Positions 36,713-47,856 of a stretch of 64,000 nucleotides of DNA are shown here, piece by piece. Each line of letters begins with the position of its first letter. Within the stretch, counting starts at the first letter, position 1. The position numbers and the translations under genes were made by a program. The notes below the pieces were generated by a model. It ran no database searches, was not told the origin of the DNA, and saw nothing but the letters and a program-made list of their open reading frames with translations. Source of the DNA: Sulfuritalea sp. (GTDB taxonomy: Bacteria; Pseudomonadota; Gammaproteobacteria; Burkholderiales; Rhodocyclaceae); assembly GCA_023229545.1 (NCBI GenBank), contig JALNZB010000016.1:14291-78290 (forward strand), read 5' to 3'.

Positions 36713-37909
36713 CTACGCAGCCGCAAGCAACCTTGGCCGGAGCTCGCGCGTATTTGCCTGCGAGGAATGGGTCGCTTCCTGTATCGGCGCGTTATGACAT
36801 AGCAACGCAGGCTGATTCTTCCCGGCGACAGCCATCTGCTCCAGGCATTCCAGAACCTTCAGGCTCGCATTCTCCATTTTCGCGACGGCTTCGACGGCGA
36901 CATCCAACTGGCCATCCCTGAACGAAGCCACGGCAGACTGGCCGTGCTGGTGGACCGCAATGTGATGGGGTTCGACTTCCTGATAGCCGGGCAATCGCGA
37001 ATAGCAGTCGCGGCCATCGCCCTCGTAATACCACTTGCCCAAACGGCAGCCCTTGTGCGTCGAAACATCGGCCGGCATCTTGTCGGACAATCCCATGAGC
37101 ACCTTGTAGATGTCCATCTTGAAAACCAGATGGTCGATCTTCGCCGTCTCGACGAAGGATCGCAGCGTGGCGCTGGCGATGGCTCCTTGCATATGATTGG
37201 ACAGGCCCATCAGGCCATGCATGTTCTCGATCGCGGAGTCGCTGTCGAGCGTAAATTCCTTGGCCTGTTGCGGCGAGAGTTCCATCTTGGCGCAGACCGA
37301 GGATGCTTCCCCCCGAATAGCGCCGACAAGGACGGAAATGTCCTGCGTCGCCAGCGCGGTACGCTCCGCAAGCTTTCTCACTTCGTCCGCCACGACGGCA
37401 AAACCACGACCCTGCTCGCCGGCCCGCGCGGCCTCGATGGCGGCATTGAGAGCGAGAAGATTGGTCTGGTCGGCAATCCCCTTGATCATCTGCACGATGG
37501 CGCCGATCTCGCCAATCCGGGCGTTCAGATCGTTCACGGCCACGGCGGTTTCGTGAGTGCGGTCGGAAGTAAAGCGCAAGTTGGCGTTGATGCGCTCGAC
37601 AGCTTGTACGTTGGCCCCCAGCTCAACTGACGCTTCGGCGCTCTCACTGCGTTCTTCACGCATTTGTTGCGCCAGGGTGGCCATCGACCCTTGCACCATG
37701 GACAGGGACGCACTAAAAGTACGGAGCTGATCGAACAGGGCCGTCTGAACCTGAAGCCTTGGCGCCTGTTCGCTGCACAGAGCCCGCATGGAGGACAACT
37801 CGCTCTCCATTGCGGCGATCCGACCGTCCTTTTGCACGTTGCCGGCGCGCTCGACGGCCAGTTGGTCTTCGAGTTTCCTCAGTTTGTTCTTATGCGCCCT
37901 GCAAAGCAT
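36713..37909 (-). CDS. Soluble chemoreceptor with C-terminal CZB domain
   Basis: A 398-residue methyl-accepting chemotaxis protein without a membrane segment. The N-terminal third is coiled coil (KLRKLEDQLAVERAG). The signalling tip is in the middle: IADQTNLLALNAAIEAARAGE and GFAVVADEVRKLAERT. The C-terminal CZB domain has HLVFKMDIYKVL, CRLGKWYYEGDG and HHIAVHQHG, supplying the His and Cys residues that bind zinc. CZB proteins sense zinc or the thiol oxidant HOCl. The ATG at 37909 overlaps the HD-GYP gene end by 20 bases. Confidence 0.92.
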   Translation of the reverse strand: MLCRAHKNKLRKLEDQLAVERAGNVQKDGRIAAMESELSSMRALCSEQAPRLQVQTALFDQLRTFSASLSMVQGSMATLAQQMREERSESAEASVELGANVQAVERINANLRFTSDRTHETAVAVNDLNARIGEIGAIVQMIKGIADQTNLLALNAAIEAARAGEQGRGFAVVADEVRKLAERTALATQDISVLVGAIRGEASSVCAKMELSPQQAKEFTLDSDSAIENMHGLMGLSNHMQGAIASATLRSFVETAKIDHLVFKMDIYKVLMGLSDKMPADVSTHKGCRLGKWYYEGDGRDCYSRLPGYQEVEPHHIAVHQHGQSAVASFRDGQLDVAVEAVAKMENASLKVLECLEQMAVAGKNQPALLCHNAPIQEATHSSQANTRELRPRLLAAA

Positions 37910-39566
37910 AGTATTCCCCGCTAACGATGGACTTCGACAATAAGGCCTGTTCCGCAACCGGCTGGGCCGCTTTTTCCTCGATTACATGGAGCAGTCCGAT
38001 GATTCTCTCGGAGATGGCTTTTACCTGCGCATAACAGAGTTCCGCCGCGCTCGACCTGCCTTGCTCCTTGTGATCCACCAGGGTTCCGATAAGCTCGTGA
38101 AGCGCCCGATGTGGTTCTTCCAGTTCATGCATTTCCGGGATATGGCCGTAGTAATGCAGCCCCTCGCGGTGATACCAGCGCCCCAGATCGCATTCGTGGT
38201 GGCTCACCATCTGGTCGCGAACCAGGACGGCCTGGCCATCCAGATAACCTCGCAGACGCTTCCTCCACGCAGCATGAGCCAGGCGAGCGCCTGAAAGATC
38301 CAATGCGACCAGATCTTCCATGAAACCCCGGTACTCCCTTAACGCCGTTTCCTGGGCGGCGGTGCGGGCGAGATCCAGATCGGAGTAATGCGCCACCAGG
38401 ACCTCGAATACCTTGCGGTCCAACTCGAAGTTCTCGACCATTTTTCCCAGGATGGCAAGCACGGATTCCCGATCCAGACCATCGCGGTAGGGCCGATCCT
38501 CGGTGAGCGCGGTAAAGATGTCGGCCACGGTAAGTATCCTGGCCTCCAGCGGAATCCCGGAATTGTTGGCGCCGAACGGATAGCCGTTGCCGCAAAGACG
38601 CTCGTGATGAACGCCGCTCCAGTGTGCAATGTCCTCGAGTCCCTTGATCGACGCCAGGATGCGGTACGTGTAGTAGGGATGGCTGCGCACGGTCAGCCAC
38701 TCCTCCTCGGTAAGTTTGCCGTTCTTCTCCAGACATTCCGTTGGAATCGCCAGCTTGCCCAGATCATGAAGATAACCGGCCACCTGGATACGCCTGCAAT
38801 CGGACTCGGGGAAACCGAACAGTTGGGCCAGTGTGCTCGCGGTGGCGGCAACCGCCGCAGAATGGGTAGCGGTGAACCGACTGCGGAAATCGATCATTTG
38901 CGCCAACAACTCGGCAAAGTCCTGAAGGCCGTCCATGTCCAGCTCAACGGTGGAGAACGACATCCGTTCCGCCATCAGGACAAAAAGATCGGCGGCATTG
39001 AGATCGAGCCAGAAAGCATCGCTGGAAGAGGCCCGCAGGAAGGCATCGACGATTTCCGGCTTGAGAATGCTGCCGCGCCAACCATTGATCTGCTCGCAAA
39101 TACCATTCGCTTGCCACAGGATTGGCTCGGCTCTGTTCACCTGTTCAATCGCCAGACGTGCAAGATGGACTATGTGGCTCCCGACCGGCACATCTTCGCC
39201 TTCGATATGCTGGTTTCCGCCGTGCGCCCAATCCACGTTGTGGAAACGCACGATGCGGGCCGACATATTGAACGGCTTGAATTTCTTCAAGAGCTGGAAA
39301 CCGAAGTGATCGCTCCGAAAGCTGAAAGCCGAAGACTCCTTGCCGCCAACATGCTGCTGACTTGGCAGGGTACCGATGTCATGCAGGGCGGCGGCAATGA
39401 CGACGTCCTCTTTCACCTTGCCGCTCAGCCCGACAGCCTCGGCCACGCGTAGCGCGACGTAAGCCACTCGCTTGTGACGATCCGCCATGAGGGGGTTGAT
39501 CAAGTCCAGCGCCTGGGACAGCGAAAAGACAAATTGATTCAGACTGACGTTGAGTTCATGTTTCAT
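37890..39566 (-). CDS. HD-GYP phosphodiesterase with two HD domains and CZB
   Basis: A 558-residue soluble protein. A first HD domain at about residues 30-150 (AAALHDIGTLPS, DWAHGG) is followed by a full HD-GYP domain (YLHDLGKLAIP, HHERLCGNGYPFG, LTVADIFTALTEDRPYR) predicted to hydrolyse c-di-GMP. The C terminus has a CZB-like domain (HAAWRKRLRGYL, HHECDLGRWYHREG, PHRALHEL). So this protein and the next chemoreceptor share a zinc-binding module. First gene of a three-gene signalling operon; GAGG lies 7 bases before the ATG. Confidence 0.92.
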   Translation of the reverse strand: MKHELNVSLNQFVFSLSQALDLINPLMADRHKRVAYVALRVAEAVGLSGKVKEDVVIAAALHDIGTLPSQQHVGGKESSAFSFRSDHFGFQLLKKFKPFNMSARIVRFHNVDWAHGGNQHIEGEDVPVGSHIVHLARLAIEQVNRAEPILWQANGICEQINGWRGSILKPEIVDAFLRASSSDAFWLDLNAADLFVLMAERMSFSTVELDMDGLQDFAELLAQMIDFRSRFTATHSAAVAATASTLAQLFGFPESDCRRIQVAGYLHDLGKLAIPTECLEKNGKLTEEEWLTVRSHPYYTYRILASIKGLEDIAHWSGVHHERLCGNGYPFGANNSGIPLEARILTVADIFTALTEDRPYRDGLDRESVLAILGKMVENFELDRKVFEVLVAHYSDLDLARTAAQETALREYRGFMEDLVALDLSGARLAHAAWRKRLRGYLDGQAVLVRDQMVSHHECDLGRWYHREGLHYYGHIPEMHELEEPHRALHELIGTLVDHKEQGRSSAAELCYAQVKAISERIIGLLHVIEEKAAQPVAEQALLSKSIVSGEYYALQGA

Positions 39567-39898
39567 GGGAACGCCTCAACTACTCCTGCGCGTAGCGCAT
39601 TGTTGGTATAGGTGATGCTGGGCGGTTCAATTCTTTTGAACATCTGCGGACCATGAGCACCTCGTGCTCATCTGCCACGCCTACAACTTGATGATTCCAT
39701 ATTAGATACCGCAAGCAAAACAATTTATTGAATAAATGGATATCGAAAATTAGTCTACCAGACTGATTTTGTTAGGAATATCTATAACCTTAGACATAGA
39801 GCGAATCCGCCAGCACCATGTAGCAAAGTGGATACTTCATTAAGGGAACTTACAATACGAATATTGCACTGCCATTGCAGAAGTCGATGCCGGTGTGC
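39567..39898. other. AT-rich intergenic region upstream of the signalling operon
   Basis: 332 bases with no credible gene, markedly AT-richer than the surroundings, with short A/T runs around 39700-39790. It must hold the promoter of the HD-GYP operon. I see no clear sigma-70, sigma-54 or known operator match. Confidence 0.5.
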
Positions 39899-40186
39899 TT
39901 ATGCCATGACGGAAGGAAGATGACCGGCAGTCATTTGGGCCGCATAGAGACGTTTTCCGGCCGGCGTGAGCCGCTTGATGCGGTACTCGGCCTTCGAGGC
40001 CGATGAGCGGTCCGGGTGCGCTTCCGCCGCCAGCATGCGCAACGGCGGACTGAGACGCATATAGCGCGCGCCGCGGCCCTCCCGGTGGGCCTTGAAGCGT
40101 GACTCCAGATCGACGGTAATCCCCGTATAGAGACTGCCGTCAACACACTCGATCAGGTAGACAAACCAGGTCTTGTTCGATGACAT
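39899..40186 (-). CDS. GIY-YIG nuclease superfamily protein (UPF0213/YhbQ type)
   Basis: A 95-residue single-domain GIY-YIG protein. The motif appears as VYLIECVDGSLYTGITVDLESR, with YL..C and YTGIT as the two strands, then FKAHREGRGARYMR and a conserved Glu in KAEYRIKRLTPAGKR. Small proteins of this type are present in many bacteria; roles in DNA repair are suggested but not established. The start at 40186 gives MSSNKTWFVYL; the longer frame overlaps the next gene and is not supported. Confidence 0.9.
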   Translation of the reverse strand: MSSNKTWFVYLIECVDGSLYTGITVDLESRFKAHREGRGARYMRLSPPLRMLAAEAHPDRSSASKAEYRIKRLTPAGKRLYAAQMTAGHLPSVMA

Positions 40187-40203
40187 CCGCAACAGGCCGC
40201 GAC

Positions 40204-40638
40204 TCAGGTCAGCAGGGGATGCATCCAGACGAACAGCGCTTGCCCCTGGGAATCGGCAAGCCGCGCCAGATCGGCAAGCTCCATCACCAGCGCCTGCACC
40301 TCCGCCGTTTCCCACTGCTCGATTTCATACTCTTCGGTGGCGGCAAGTTCTTCCCCGACGAGTTCCAGCGCATCCTCTTCGAGCGTGGCCAGGCGTTCCA
40401 TGACCTCGTCCGCAATGCGCAGCACCACGGCGCCCTCGTCCGCCACATAGACGGGTTCGTAAGCGCCGATGGCCTCCTCGAATTCGTCACCGGTGAGCAG
40501 GCAGTGCAGCGTGACGATCTTGGCCGTGTCGACGCTGCGGCGCTCAATGCCACTCCATTCGTCGATGGGGCGCAACGATTCACCGATGGCGGCAAATTCG
40601 TCTTCCTCGGCGGCGACGATATTGGTCAGTATTCCCAA
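40204..40638 (-). CDS. Acidic hypothetical protein
   Basis: A 144-residue, strongly acidic soluble protein (MGILTNIVAAEEDEFAAIGESL). It contains KIVTLHCLLTGDEFEEAI, YEPVYVADEGAVVLRIADEV, a Glu-rich middle and a C terminus LARLADSQGQALFVWMHPLLT. I do not recognise the family. No membrane segment. It ends 17 bases before the GIY-YIG gene on the same strand and may share its transcript. Confidence 0.75.
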   Translation of the reverse strand: MGILTNIVAAEEDEFAAIGESLRPIDEWSGIERRSVDTAKIVTLHCLLTGDEFEEAIGAYEPVYVADEGAVVLRIADEVMERLATLEEDALELVGEELAATEEYEIEQWETAEVQALVMELADLARLADSQGQALFVWMHPLLT

Positions 40639-40712
40639 GCGATGACTCCTTTGTTCAGTGTCAGCGGATCATAGCGGAAACCAACCGCGAGACCCGCCAC
40701 GCAGACCGCTGC

Positions 40713-41582
40713 TCAAGCATCCGCCTGGCGCGCCAGCAGCTCGTTGGCGGTGGCGATCAGATCGGTCTTGTGGTCGTCCGGCAACATGACCAGCCCCTCG
40801 ACCAGCCAGTCGAGACTGACGCTTGGTTCGAGCTTGTGCACTTCGAGCAGATCGCAGGCCAGGGCAAGATTGGATGTCGCCGATGACTCCACGACATGGC
40901 GCGCGGCGTTCGAGCAAATCCGCGTCAAGTTGGCGCGCGGTGTATCCACCCCGCGCAGAAGCTGGACGACAAGCGACGGCAGCCTCCATATCTCGGCGCA
41001 ACGCATGGTCAGTTGTTTGAAACCAAAACCGCAGGCTTGCGTCTGAGCCTGGGAACTGCGCTTGGCCCGCCCTGAAAGAAGTTCATCCTTTGCCGCCTGC
41101 GGCAGTTCCGGCTCATACACCCAGAGCAGCAATTCGCCGGCATCGGCAAGCAGGGTCGCCACGGCCACTTCTTCAGGATCGGTGTCCATTCTGCCCGCTG
41201 CCCAGCGCTGAGCCACTTGCGAGGCAACGGTGGCGCGCGTTTCTACTTCCTGCAGGCCCGCGTTGGCCTCCTCGATGTCCTGACTCGAAAGCAGCAGCAA
41301 CTTGAATTGATCGATGCCCAATTGCATGATGGCGGCCAGCGCCGTGGTGGTTTCGTTGGCAAGGTGATGCGACTTGGTTCGCTCGGCTTCACGCAACAGA
41401 CGCAGGCACAGCAAAGGATCCTGCAATACGATGGAGGAAAGCTCTACGGGCGCGAGCAGATCGCCCTTGGACTCCTCAAGTGTGCGCAGCATCGTCTTCG
41501 AGCGTGGCATCACGGGGAGTTCCTGGGTCTCGAAATACGCGGCCCATTGTCCGACTCCCCATCGCCGTTTCCATGCATCCAC
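40713..41582 (-). CDS. HDOD-domain signalling protein
   Basis: About 289 residues with an HDOD domain, a non-catalytic relative of HD phosphohydrolases. The landmarks are FETQELPVMPRSKTML, VELSSIVLQDPLLCLRLLREAE, IMQLGIDQFKLLLLSS and TLLADAGELLLWVYEPEL. HDOD proteins act in signalling, often beside c-di-GMP enzymes. I choose the GTG at 41582 because GGAG lies 8 bases before it; the frame stays open to 41663. Stands alone between the acidic protein and the ABC-F gene. Confidence 0.82.
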   Translation of the reverse strand: MDAWKRRWGVGQWAAYFETQELPVMPRSKTMLRTLEESKGDLLAPVELSSIVLQDPLLCLRLLREAERTKSHHLANETTTALAAIMQLGIDQFKLLLLSSQDIEEANAGLQEVETRATVASQVAQRWAAGRMDTDPEEVAVATLLADAGELLLWVYEPELPQAAKDELLSGRAKRSSQAQTQACGFGFKQLTMRCAEIWRLPSLVVQLLRGVDTPRANLTRICSNAARHVVESSATSNLALACDLLEVHKLEPSVSLDWLVEGLVMLPDDHKTDLIATANELLARQADA

Positions 41583-41742
41583 GAAAAGCACTCCAGTTCG
41601 GGGGCGGCCCGCTACAGCGTTCGAGTCTCCAGAATGCTGCTTGCAGGAAGCCTGCAAGTGCACCTGCCCGAGTTCATGCTACTCCTTAGGTGCCGAGACT
41701 AACGCCATGAAAACAAGTTTCTTTATGTTTCCGTGAGCTATT

Positions 41743-43668
<1,926 letters not shown>

Positions 43669-43775
43669 GGGAGCGAGGCCGATGATGGCCGGTGAGAGGG
43701 TGCGGGATTATAGGCGAGCGCTTATGCCTCCGACCGGAGACGGTATCCTCTTGTGGGATAGAATTCCCGCCTCGC

Positions 43776-43851
43776 GCCCTTGTAGCTCAGTGGATAGAGC
43801 GACCGCCTCCTAAGCGGTAGGTCTCAGGTTCGATTCCTGACTTGGGCGCCA
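43776..43851 (+). tRNA. tRNA-Arg (anticodon CCT)
   Basis: 76 bases with D-arm GCTC...GAGC, anticodon arm ACCGC-CTCCTAA-GCGGT, T-arm TCAGG-TTCGATT-CCTGA and encoded CCA. The acceptor strands are GCCCTTG and CTTGGGC, so positions 5-68 and 6-67 would be U-U mismatches. Confidence 0.9.
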
Positions 43852-43883
43852 GCAATGATTTAGCCACGCCAACAACTGCGATC

Positions 43884-44435
43884 ATGACCGCCGAAGTATC
43901 GACCATCGAAAACGAACTTGCGCTGGCCCAGGCTGATTCCCGCGACATGAAGCGCGCGGTCATGGCGTTGCGCACGGAACTTGAAGCGGCGCATGCGGAG
44001 ATCCAGGCGACCGGCTCACGCGTGACCCAGGCCAACGCGGCGGAAATCTCGCAACTTAAAATCACCGTCGGCGCCCTGCGCGAGGAACTCGAACGCGCGC
44101 ATATCGAGCGCGAAAAAGCGATCCAGCAGGAACGCGTCGCCGGACATAACGAAATGCAGCAATTGAAGGCCACCGCGACGGCCCTGCGCGACGAACTGGA
44201 ACGCGCCCGCACCGACACAGAAAATGCGGTGCGCATGGCGCTGGTCGGCGCTCAGGGCGAAATCGCGCAACTGCGGCAGACAGTCAGCGGATTGCGCGAA
44301 CGTCTGGAACTGGCGCAGATCGACAAGGCCAATTCGATCAATCGCGAGCACGCCCTGTTCGCCGATGAGGGCGCCCAACTGCAACGCACCATCCAGGCGC
44401 TGCGCGACCAGATTGAAGCCACGCGCGGCACGTGA
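43884..44435 (+). CDS. Coiled-coil protein
   Basis: A 183-residue protein made almost entirely of heptad repeats (ALRTELEAAHAEIQ, ALREELERAHIERE, ALRDELERARTD, GLRERLELAQIDK, ALRDQIEATRGT). The repeat ALR(D/E)ELE recurs about every 35-40 residues. No other domain. The frame opens inside the tRNA, so the ATG at 43884 is the sensible start. Its stop TGA lies 14 bases before the ATG of the cyclase gene, suggesting a shared transcript and possibly a shared complex. Confidence 0.78.
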   Translation: MTAEVSTIENELALAQADSRDMKRAVMALRTELEAAHAEIQATGSRVTQANAAEISQLKITVGALREELERAHIEREKAIQQERVAGHNEMQQLKATATALRDELERARTDTENAVRMALVGAQGEIAQLRQTVSGLRERLELAQIDKANSINREHALFADEGAQLQRTIQALRDQIEATRGT

Positions 44436-44449
44436 CCGGGAAGAACCTC

Positions 44450-46747
44450 ATGGACCAAGCCATCCAGCCTGCCAGCACGAAAAAGAAGCCGACCGAGCGC
44501 GATCAGGAAGGCCGCCGCCGGCTGCGTCATCTCGAACTGCTGCTCGAAGTTACCCGCCGCATGGCGAGCTACGGCACCCTGGACGAAGTGCTGCAGGCGC
44601 TGGTGGAGATGACCACCACCGAACTGAACGCCGAACGCGGCTCGCTGTTCCTCAACGACCCCGACACCAACGAGCTGTATTCGCGCGTCGCGCAGGGCAA
44701 CATTCAACGCGAAATACGCATCCTCAATACCAGCGGCGTCGCCGGCTACGTGTATACCTCGGGCGAGGCGCTGATCATCGCCGACGCCTACGCCGACGAC
44801 CGCTTCAACCGTTCCATCGACGAGCAGACCGGCTTCACCACGCGCAACATTCTCTGCGTGCCAATCAAGACGGTCAAAGGCGAGATCATCGGCGTGGCGC
44901 AGACGCTCAACAAGCGCAGCGGGAAGTTCACCAAGCATGACCTGAACCTGCTTGAGGCCATGACCAGCCAGGGCACGCTGGCACTGCAAAGCGCGCAGTT
45001 CATCGAGCGCATGCAGGCCATCCGCCGCCAGGAGATGGAATTCATCGACGTCGTCTCCGAAGTCACCGCCGACATCAAGCTCGGCTCGCTGTTGCAAAAG
45101 GTCATGGGCGAGGCCACGCGGCTGCTGAATGCCGAACGCTCGACGCTGTTCCTCAACGACGAGAAGACCAGCGAACTCTGGTCGGAAGTCGGCCAGGGCC
45201 TGGAATCGGTGCAGATCCGCCTGCCCAACCATCTGGGCATTGCCGGCGCCGTATTCACCTCGGGCAAGGCCATCAACATCCCGTACGCCTATGCCGATCT
45301 GCGCTTCAATCCGGCTTTCGACAAAAAAACCGGCTACTTCACCCGCTCGATCCTGTGCGTACCCATTGTAAATAAGCACGGCAAGGTGATCGGCGTCACG
45401 CAGGTACTGAACAAGCGCGGCGGTCCCTTTACCAGCGAGGACGAATCGCGCCTGCGCGCCTTTACCGCGCAGATTTCGATTGCCCTGGAAAACGCCAAGC
45501 TGTTTGCCGACGTGCAGAACATGAAGAACTACAACGAGGCAATGCTGGAGTCGATGTCGAATGCGGTGATCACGCTCGACGAAACGGAGCGCATCGCAAC
45601 CTGCAATGCCGCCGGACTGCGCATTCTGCGTGTGACGCCGGCGCAGATCCTGCACCAGCCCGCCACGGATTTCTTTGCCGGCAGCAATGCCTGGATCCAG
45701 GAAAAGTTAAAGCGCGTCGGTGAAACCCAGACCACCGAACTGGCGATGGAAGCCGAACTGATGGTCGGCGAGGACAAGCTCTCGGTGAACCTCACCGCCT
45801 TGCCCCTGCTGTCGGCGGAGAAGAAACGTCTCGGCTCGATGCTGATGCTGGAGGACATCTCCACCGAAAAGCGCATGCGTTCGACCATGTCGCGGCTGAT
45901 GGACCCTGGCATCGCCGACCAGATGCTGGCCGGCGGCGTCGACGCCCTGGGCGGCAAGAACGTCATGGCCACGGTGCTTTTCTCGGACATACGCGGCTTC
46001 ACCACGATCACCGAACAACTCGGCGCCCAGGGCACCGTGGCCTTGCTCAACGAATACTTCACGCTGATGGTGGATTGCATTCAGCGCGAGGAAGGGATGC
46101 TCGACAAGTTCATCGGCGACGCGATCATGGCCGCCTTCGGCATCCCGGTCGGTCACGACGACGACGCCGACCGCTCGGTGCGCACGGCGATCGCCATGAT
46201 CCGCGAGTTGTGGGCCTGGAACAAGGGGCGTGTCAGCGAGGGCAAGCTGCCCGTCGACATTGGCGTCGGTCTCAATAGCGACAACGTGGTATCGGGCACC
46301 ATCGGCTCGAAGAAGCGCATGGATTACACCATCATCGGCGATGGCGTGAACCTCGCGGCGCGACTGGAATCCGCCTGCAAGCAGTATGGCGCCCACATTC
46401 TGATCAGCGAATTCACCTACAAGCAGTTGCGCGGCACCTACTTCAGTCGCGAGCTTGATCTGGTGGTGGTCAAGGGCAAGACCCAGCCGGTGGCCATCCA
46501 TGAAATTCTCGACTACCACACCGAGGAAAGCTATCCGCAGATGATCGATGCCCTGCGCAATTTCAAATCCGGGCTGGTGAAATACCGGCAGCAGAAATGG
46601 AAGGACGCCAAGGGCGAGTTCGGCGAGGTACTGGCACTGAACGACCACGACAAGGCGGCAAAGCTGTACATCGAGCGCTGCGATCACTTCTTCGCCAACC
46701 CGCCCGGAGACGACTGGGACGGCGTCTGGGTGATGGAATCCAAGTAA
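44450..46747 (+). CDS. GAF-GAF-PAS class III adenylate cyclase
   Basis: A 765-residue soluble signalling enzyme. Two GAF domains lie at about residues 25-180 and 205-360 (TELNAERGSLFLNDP, LLNAERSTLFLND, GVAGYVYTSGEAL, GIAGAVFTSGKAI), a PAS-like domain around 375-480 (MLESMSNAVITLDE), and the catalytic domain from about 500 on: VLFSDIRGFTTITEQLG and DKFIGDAIMAAFG with the metal aspartates, and KRMDYTIIGDGVNLAARLES with the Lys and Asp that favour ATP. The ATG at 44450 has GGGAAG upstream; a GTG at 44432 overlapping the previous stop is also possible. Ligands of the GAF domains are unknown. Confidence 0.92.
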   Translation: MDQAIQPASTKKKPTERDQEGRRRLRHLELLLEVTRRMASYGTLDEVLQALVEMTTTELNAERGSLFLNDPDTNELYSRVAQGNIQREIRILNTSGVAGYVYTSGEALIIADAYADDRFNRSIDEQTGFTTRNILCVPIKTVKGEIIGVAQTLNKRSGKFTKHDLNLLEAMTSQGTLALQSAQFIERMQAIRRQEMEFIDVVSEVTADIKLGSLLQKVMGEATRLLNAERSTLFLNDEKTSELWSEVGQGLESVQIRLPNHLGIAGAVFTSGKAINIPYAYADLRFNPAFDKKTGYFTRSILCVPIVNKHGKVIGVTQVLNKRGGPFTSEDESRLRAFTAQISIALENAKLFADVQNMKNYNEAMLESMSNAVITLDETERIATCNAAGLRILRVTPAQILHQPATDFFAGSNAWIQEKLKRVGETQTTELAMEAELMVGEDKLSVNLTALPLLSAEKKRLGSMLMLEDISTEKRMRSTMSRLMDPGIADQMLAGGVDALGGKNVMATVLFSDIRGFTTITEQLGAQGTVALLNEYFTLMVDCIQREEGMLDKFIGDAIMAAFGIPVGHDDDADRSVRTAIAMIRELWAWNKGRVSEGKLPVDIGVGLNSDNVVSGTIGSKKRMDYTIIGDGVNLAARLESACKQYGAHILISEFTYKQLRGTYFSRELDLVVVKGKTQPVAIHEILDYHTEESYPQMIDALRNFKSGLVKYRQQKWKDAKGEFGEVLALNDHDKAAKLYIERCDHFFANPPGDDWDGVWVMESK

Positions 46748-46750
46748 AGC

Positions 46751-46772
46751 CGCCGTACCGCCAGCGCCGACT
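46751..46772 (+). repeat. Dispersed 22-base element, copy 8
   Basis: Exact consensus match (NN = AC), intergenic, starting 3 bases after the cyclase stop codon and ending 19 bases before the sspB stop codon of the convergent gene. Confidence 0.8.
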
Positions 46773-46791
46773 GTTGAAACCTTCCTGAAAC

Positions 46792-47211
46792 CTACTTGAC
46801 CCGGGTCAGCACCGGGCGCCCCGGTTTGGCCGGGGCTTTTGCGGCGGATTCGGCTTCTGGCGGCACGGTGTCGGAGAGTCCCGCCGCCCCTTCATCGACC
46901 GGCACTTCGGTAACATCGAAAGCCATGCCTTCGCCATTTTCGCTGGCGTAGATGGCGGCAATGCGATTGATCGGCACCACCACGGGGAAGGTCTTGCCGC
47001 TGAAACGCGCCTGAAAAGTGATTTCCTCGTTGCCCATGCGCAACTGATGCGTGGCTTCCAGGCCGACGTTGAGAACAATCTGGCCATCCTTGACAAATTC
47101 GCGCGGGACGCGCGTCGTCGCATCGACGACGACCGCAATATAGGGCGTAAAACCCTGATCCGCGCACCATTCGTGAATGGCGCGGATCAGGTAGGGCTTG
47201 GTTGACTTCAT
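46792..47211 (-). CDS. sspB: ClpXP specificity-enhancing factor SspB
   Basis: Adaptor that binds ssrA-tagged proteins and delivers them to ClpXP. The 139 residues have the folded substrate-binding domain (KPYLIRAIHEWCADQGFTPYIAVVVD, FSGKTFPVVVPINRIAAIYA) and a flexible tail that ends in the short ClpX-docking motif RPVLTRVK. The ATG at 47211 gives MKSTKPYLIR. It follows sspA by 48 bases on the same strand, the conserved sspA-sspB pair. Confidence 0.96.
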   Translation of the reverse strand: MKSTKPYLIRAIHEWCADQGFTPYIAVVVDATTRVPREFVKDGQIVLNVGLEATHQLRMGNEEITFQARFSGKTFPVVVPINRIAAIYASENGEGMAFDVTEVPVDEGAAGLSDTVPPEAESAAKAPAKPGRPVLTRVK

Positions 47212-47259
47212 GGGCGTTTCGCCGGGATGTATCAAACTGAAGGCGCGGACGATACGCCC

Positions 47260-47856
47260 TTAGCGGCGCATCATCTTTTCGGTCGGCGTCAGCGCATCGA
47301 TGAAGCCCTGGCGCGAGAAGATGCGCTCGGCAAACTTCATCAGCGGCGCGGCGGTCTTCGGCAGTTCAATGCCGTAATGATCGAGACGCCAAAGCAGCGG
47401 TGCAATCGCCACGTCGAGCATGGAAAAATCGTCACCCAGCAGAAACTTCTGCTTGTTGAACACGGGCGCCAGTTCGGTCAGACGATCACGCATGTGCATC
47501 CGCGCCTTGTCGGCCGACTTGAGGTTTTTTTCCAGGGCGTCGATGTGAGCGAACAACTCGTGCTCCATCGTGAACAGCAACTGGCGCGCCTTGGCCCGCG
47601 TTTGCGGATCGGGCGGCATCAGTTGCGGATGCGGGAAGCGCTCGTCGATGTACTCGTTGATGATGTTCGACTCGTAGAGCACCAGATCGCGATCAACCAG
47701 CACCGGAACACGGTTGTATGGATTGATGATGGCGATGTCTTCCGGCTTGTTGAAGAGATCGACGTCGATCACCTGAAAGTCCATCTGCTTTTCGTACAGG
47801 ACGATGCGGCAGCGATGGCTGAACGGACACGTCGTGCCCGAATACAGATTCATCAT
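47260..47856 (-). CDS. sspA: Stringent starvation protein A
   Basis: Glutathione-S-transferase-fold protein that binds RNA polymerase and alters transcription under starvation. It reads MMNLYSGTTCPFSHRCRIVLYEK at the N terminus, then NPYNRVPVLVDRDLVLYESNIINEYIDERFPHPQLMPPDP in separate conserved pieces, and the C-terminal helical domain with LGDDFSMLDVAIAPLLWRL. From the ATG at 47856 it has 198 residues, matching relatives; an extended start at 47943 adds 29 unusual residues. Sits between petC and sspB, as in many betaproteobacteria. Confidence 0.94.
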   Translation of the reverse strand: MMNLYSGTTCPFSHRCRIVLYEKQMDFQVIDVDLFNKPEDIAIINPYNRVPVLVDRDLVLYESNIINEYIDERFPHPQLMPPDPQTRAKARQLLFTMEHELFAHIDALEKNLKSADKARMHMRDRLTELAPVFNKQKFLLGDDFSMLDVAIAPLLWRLDHYGIELPKTAAPLMKFAERIFSRQGFIDALTPTEKMMRR

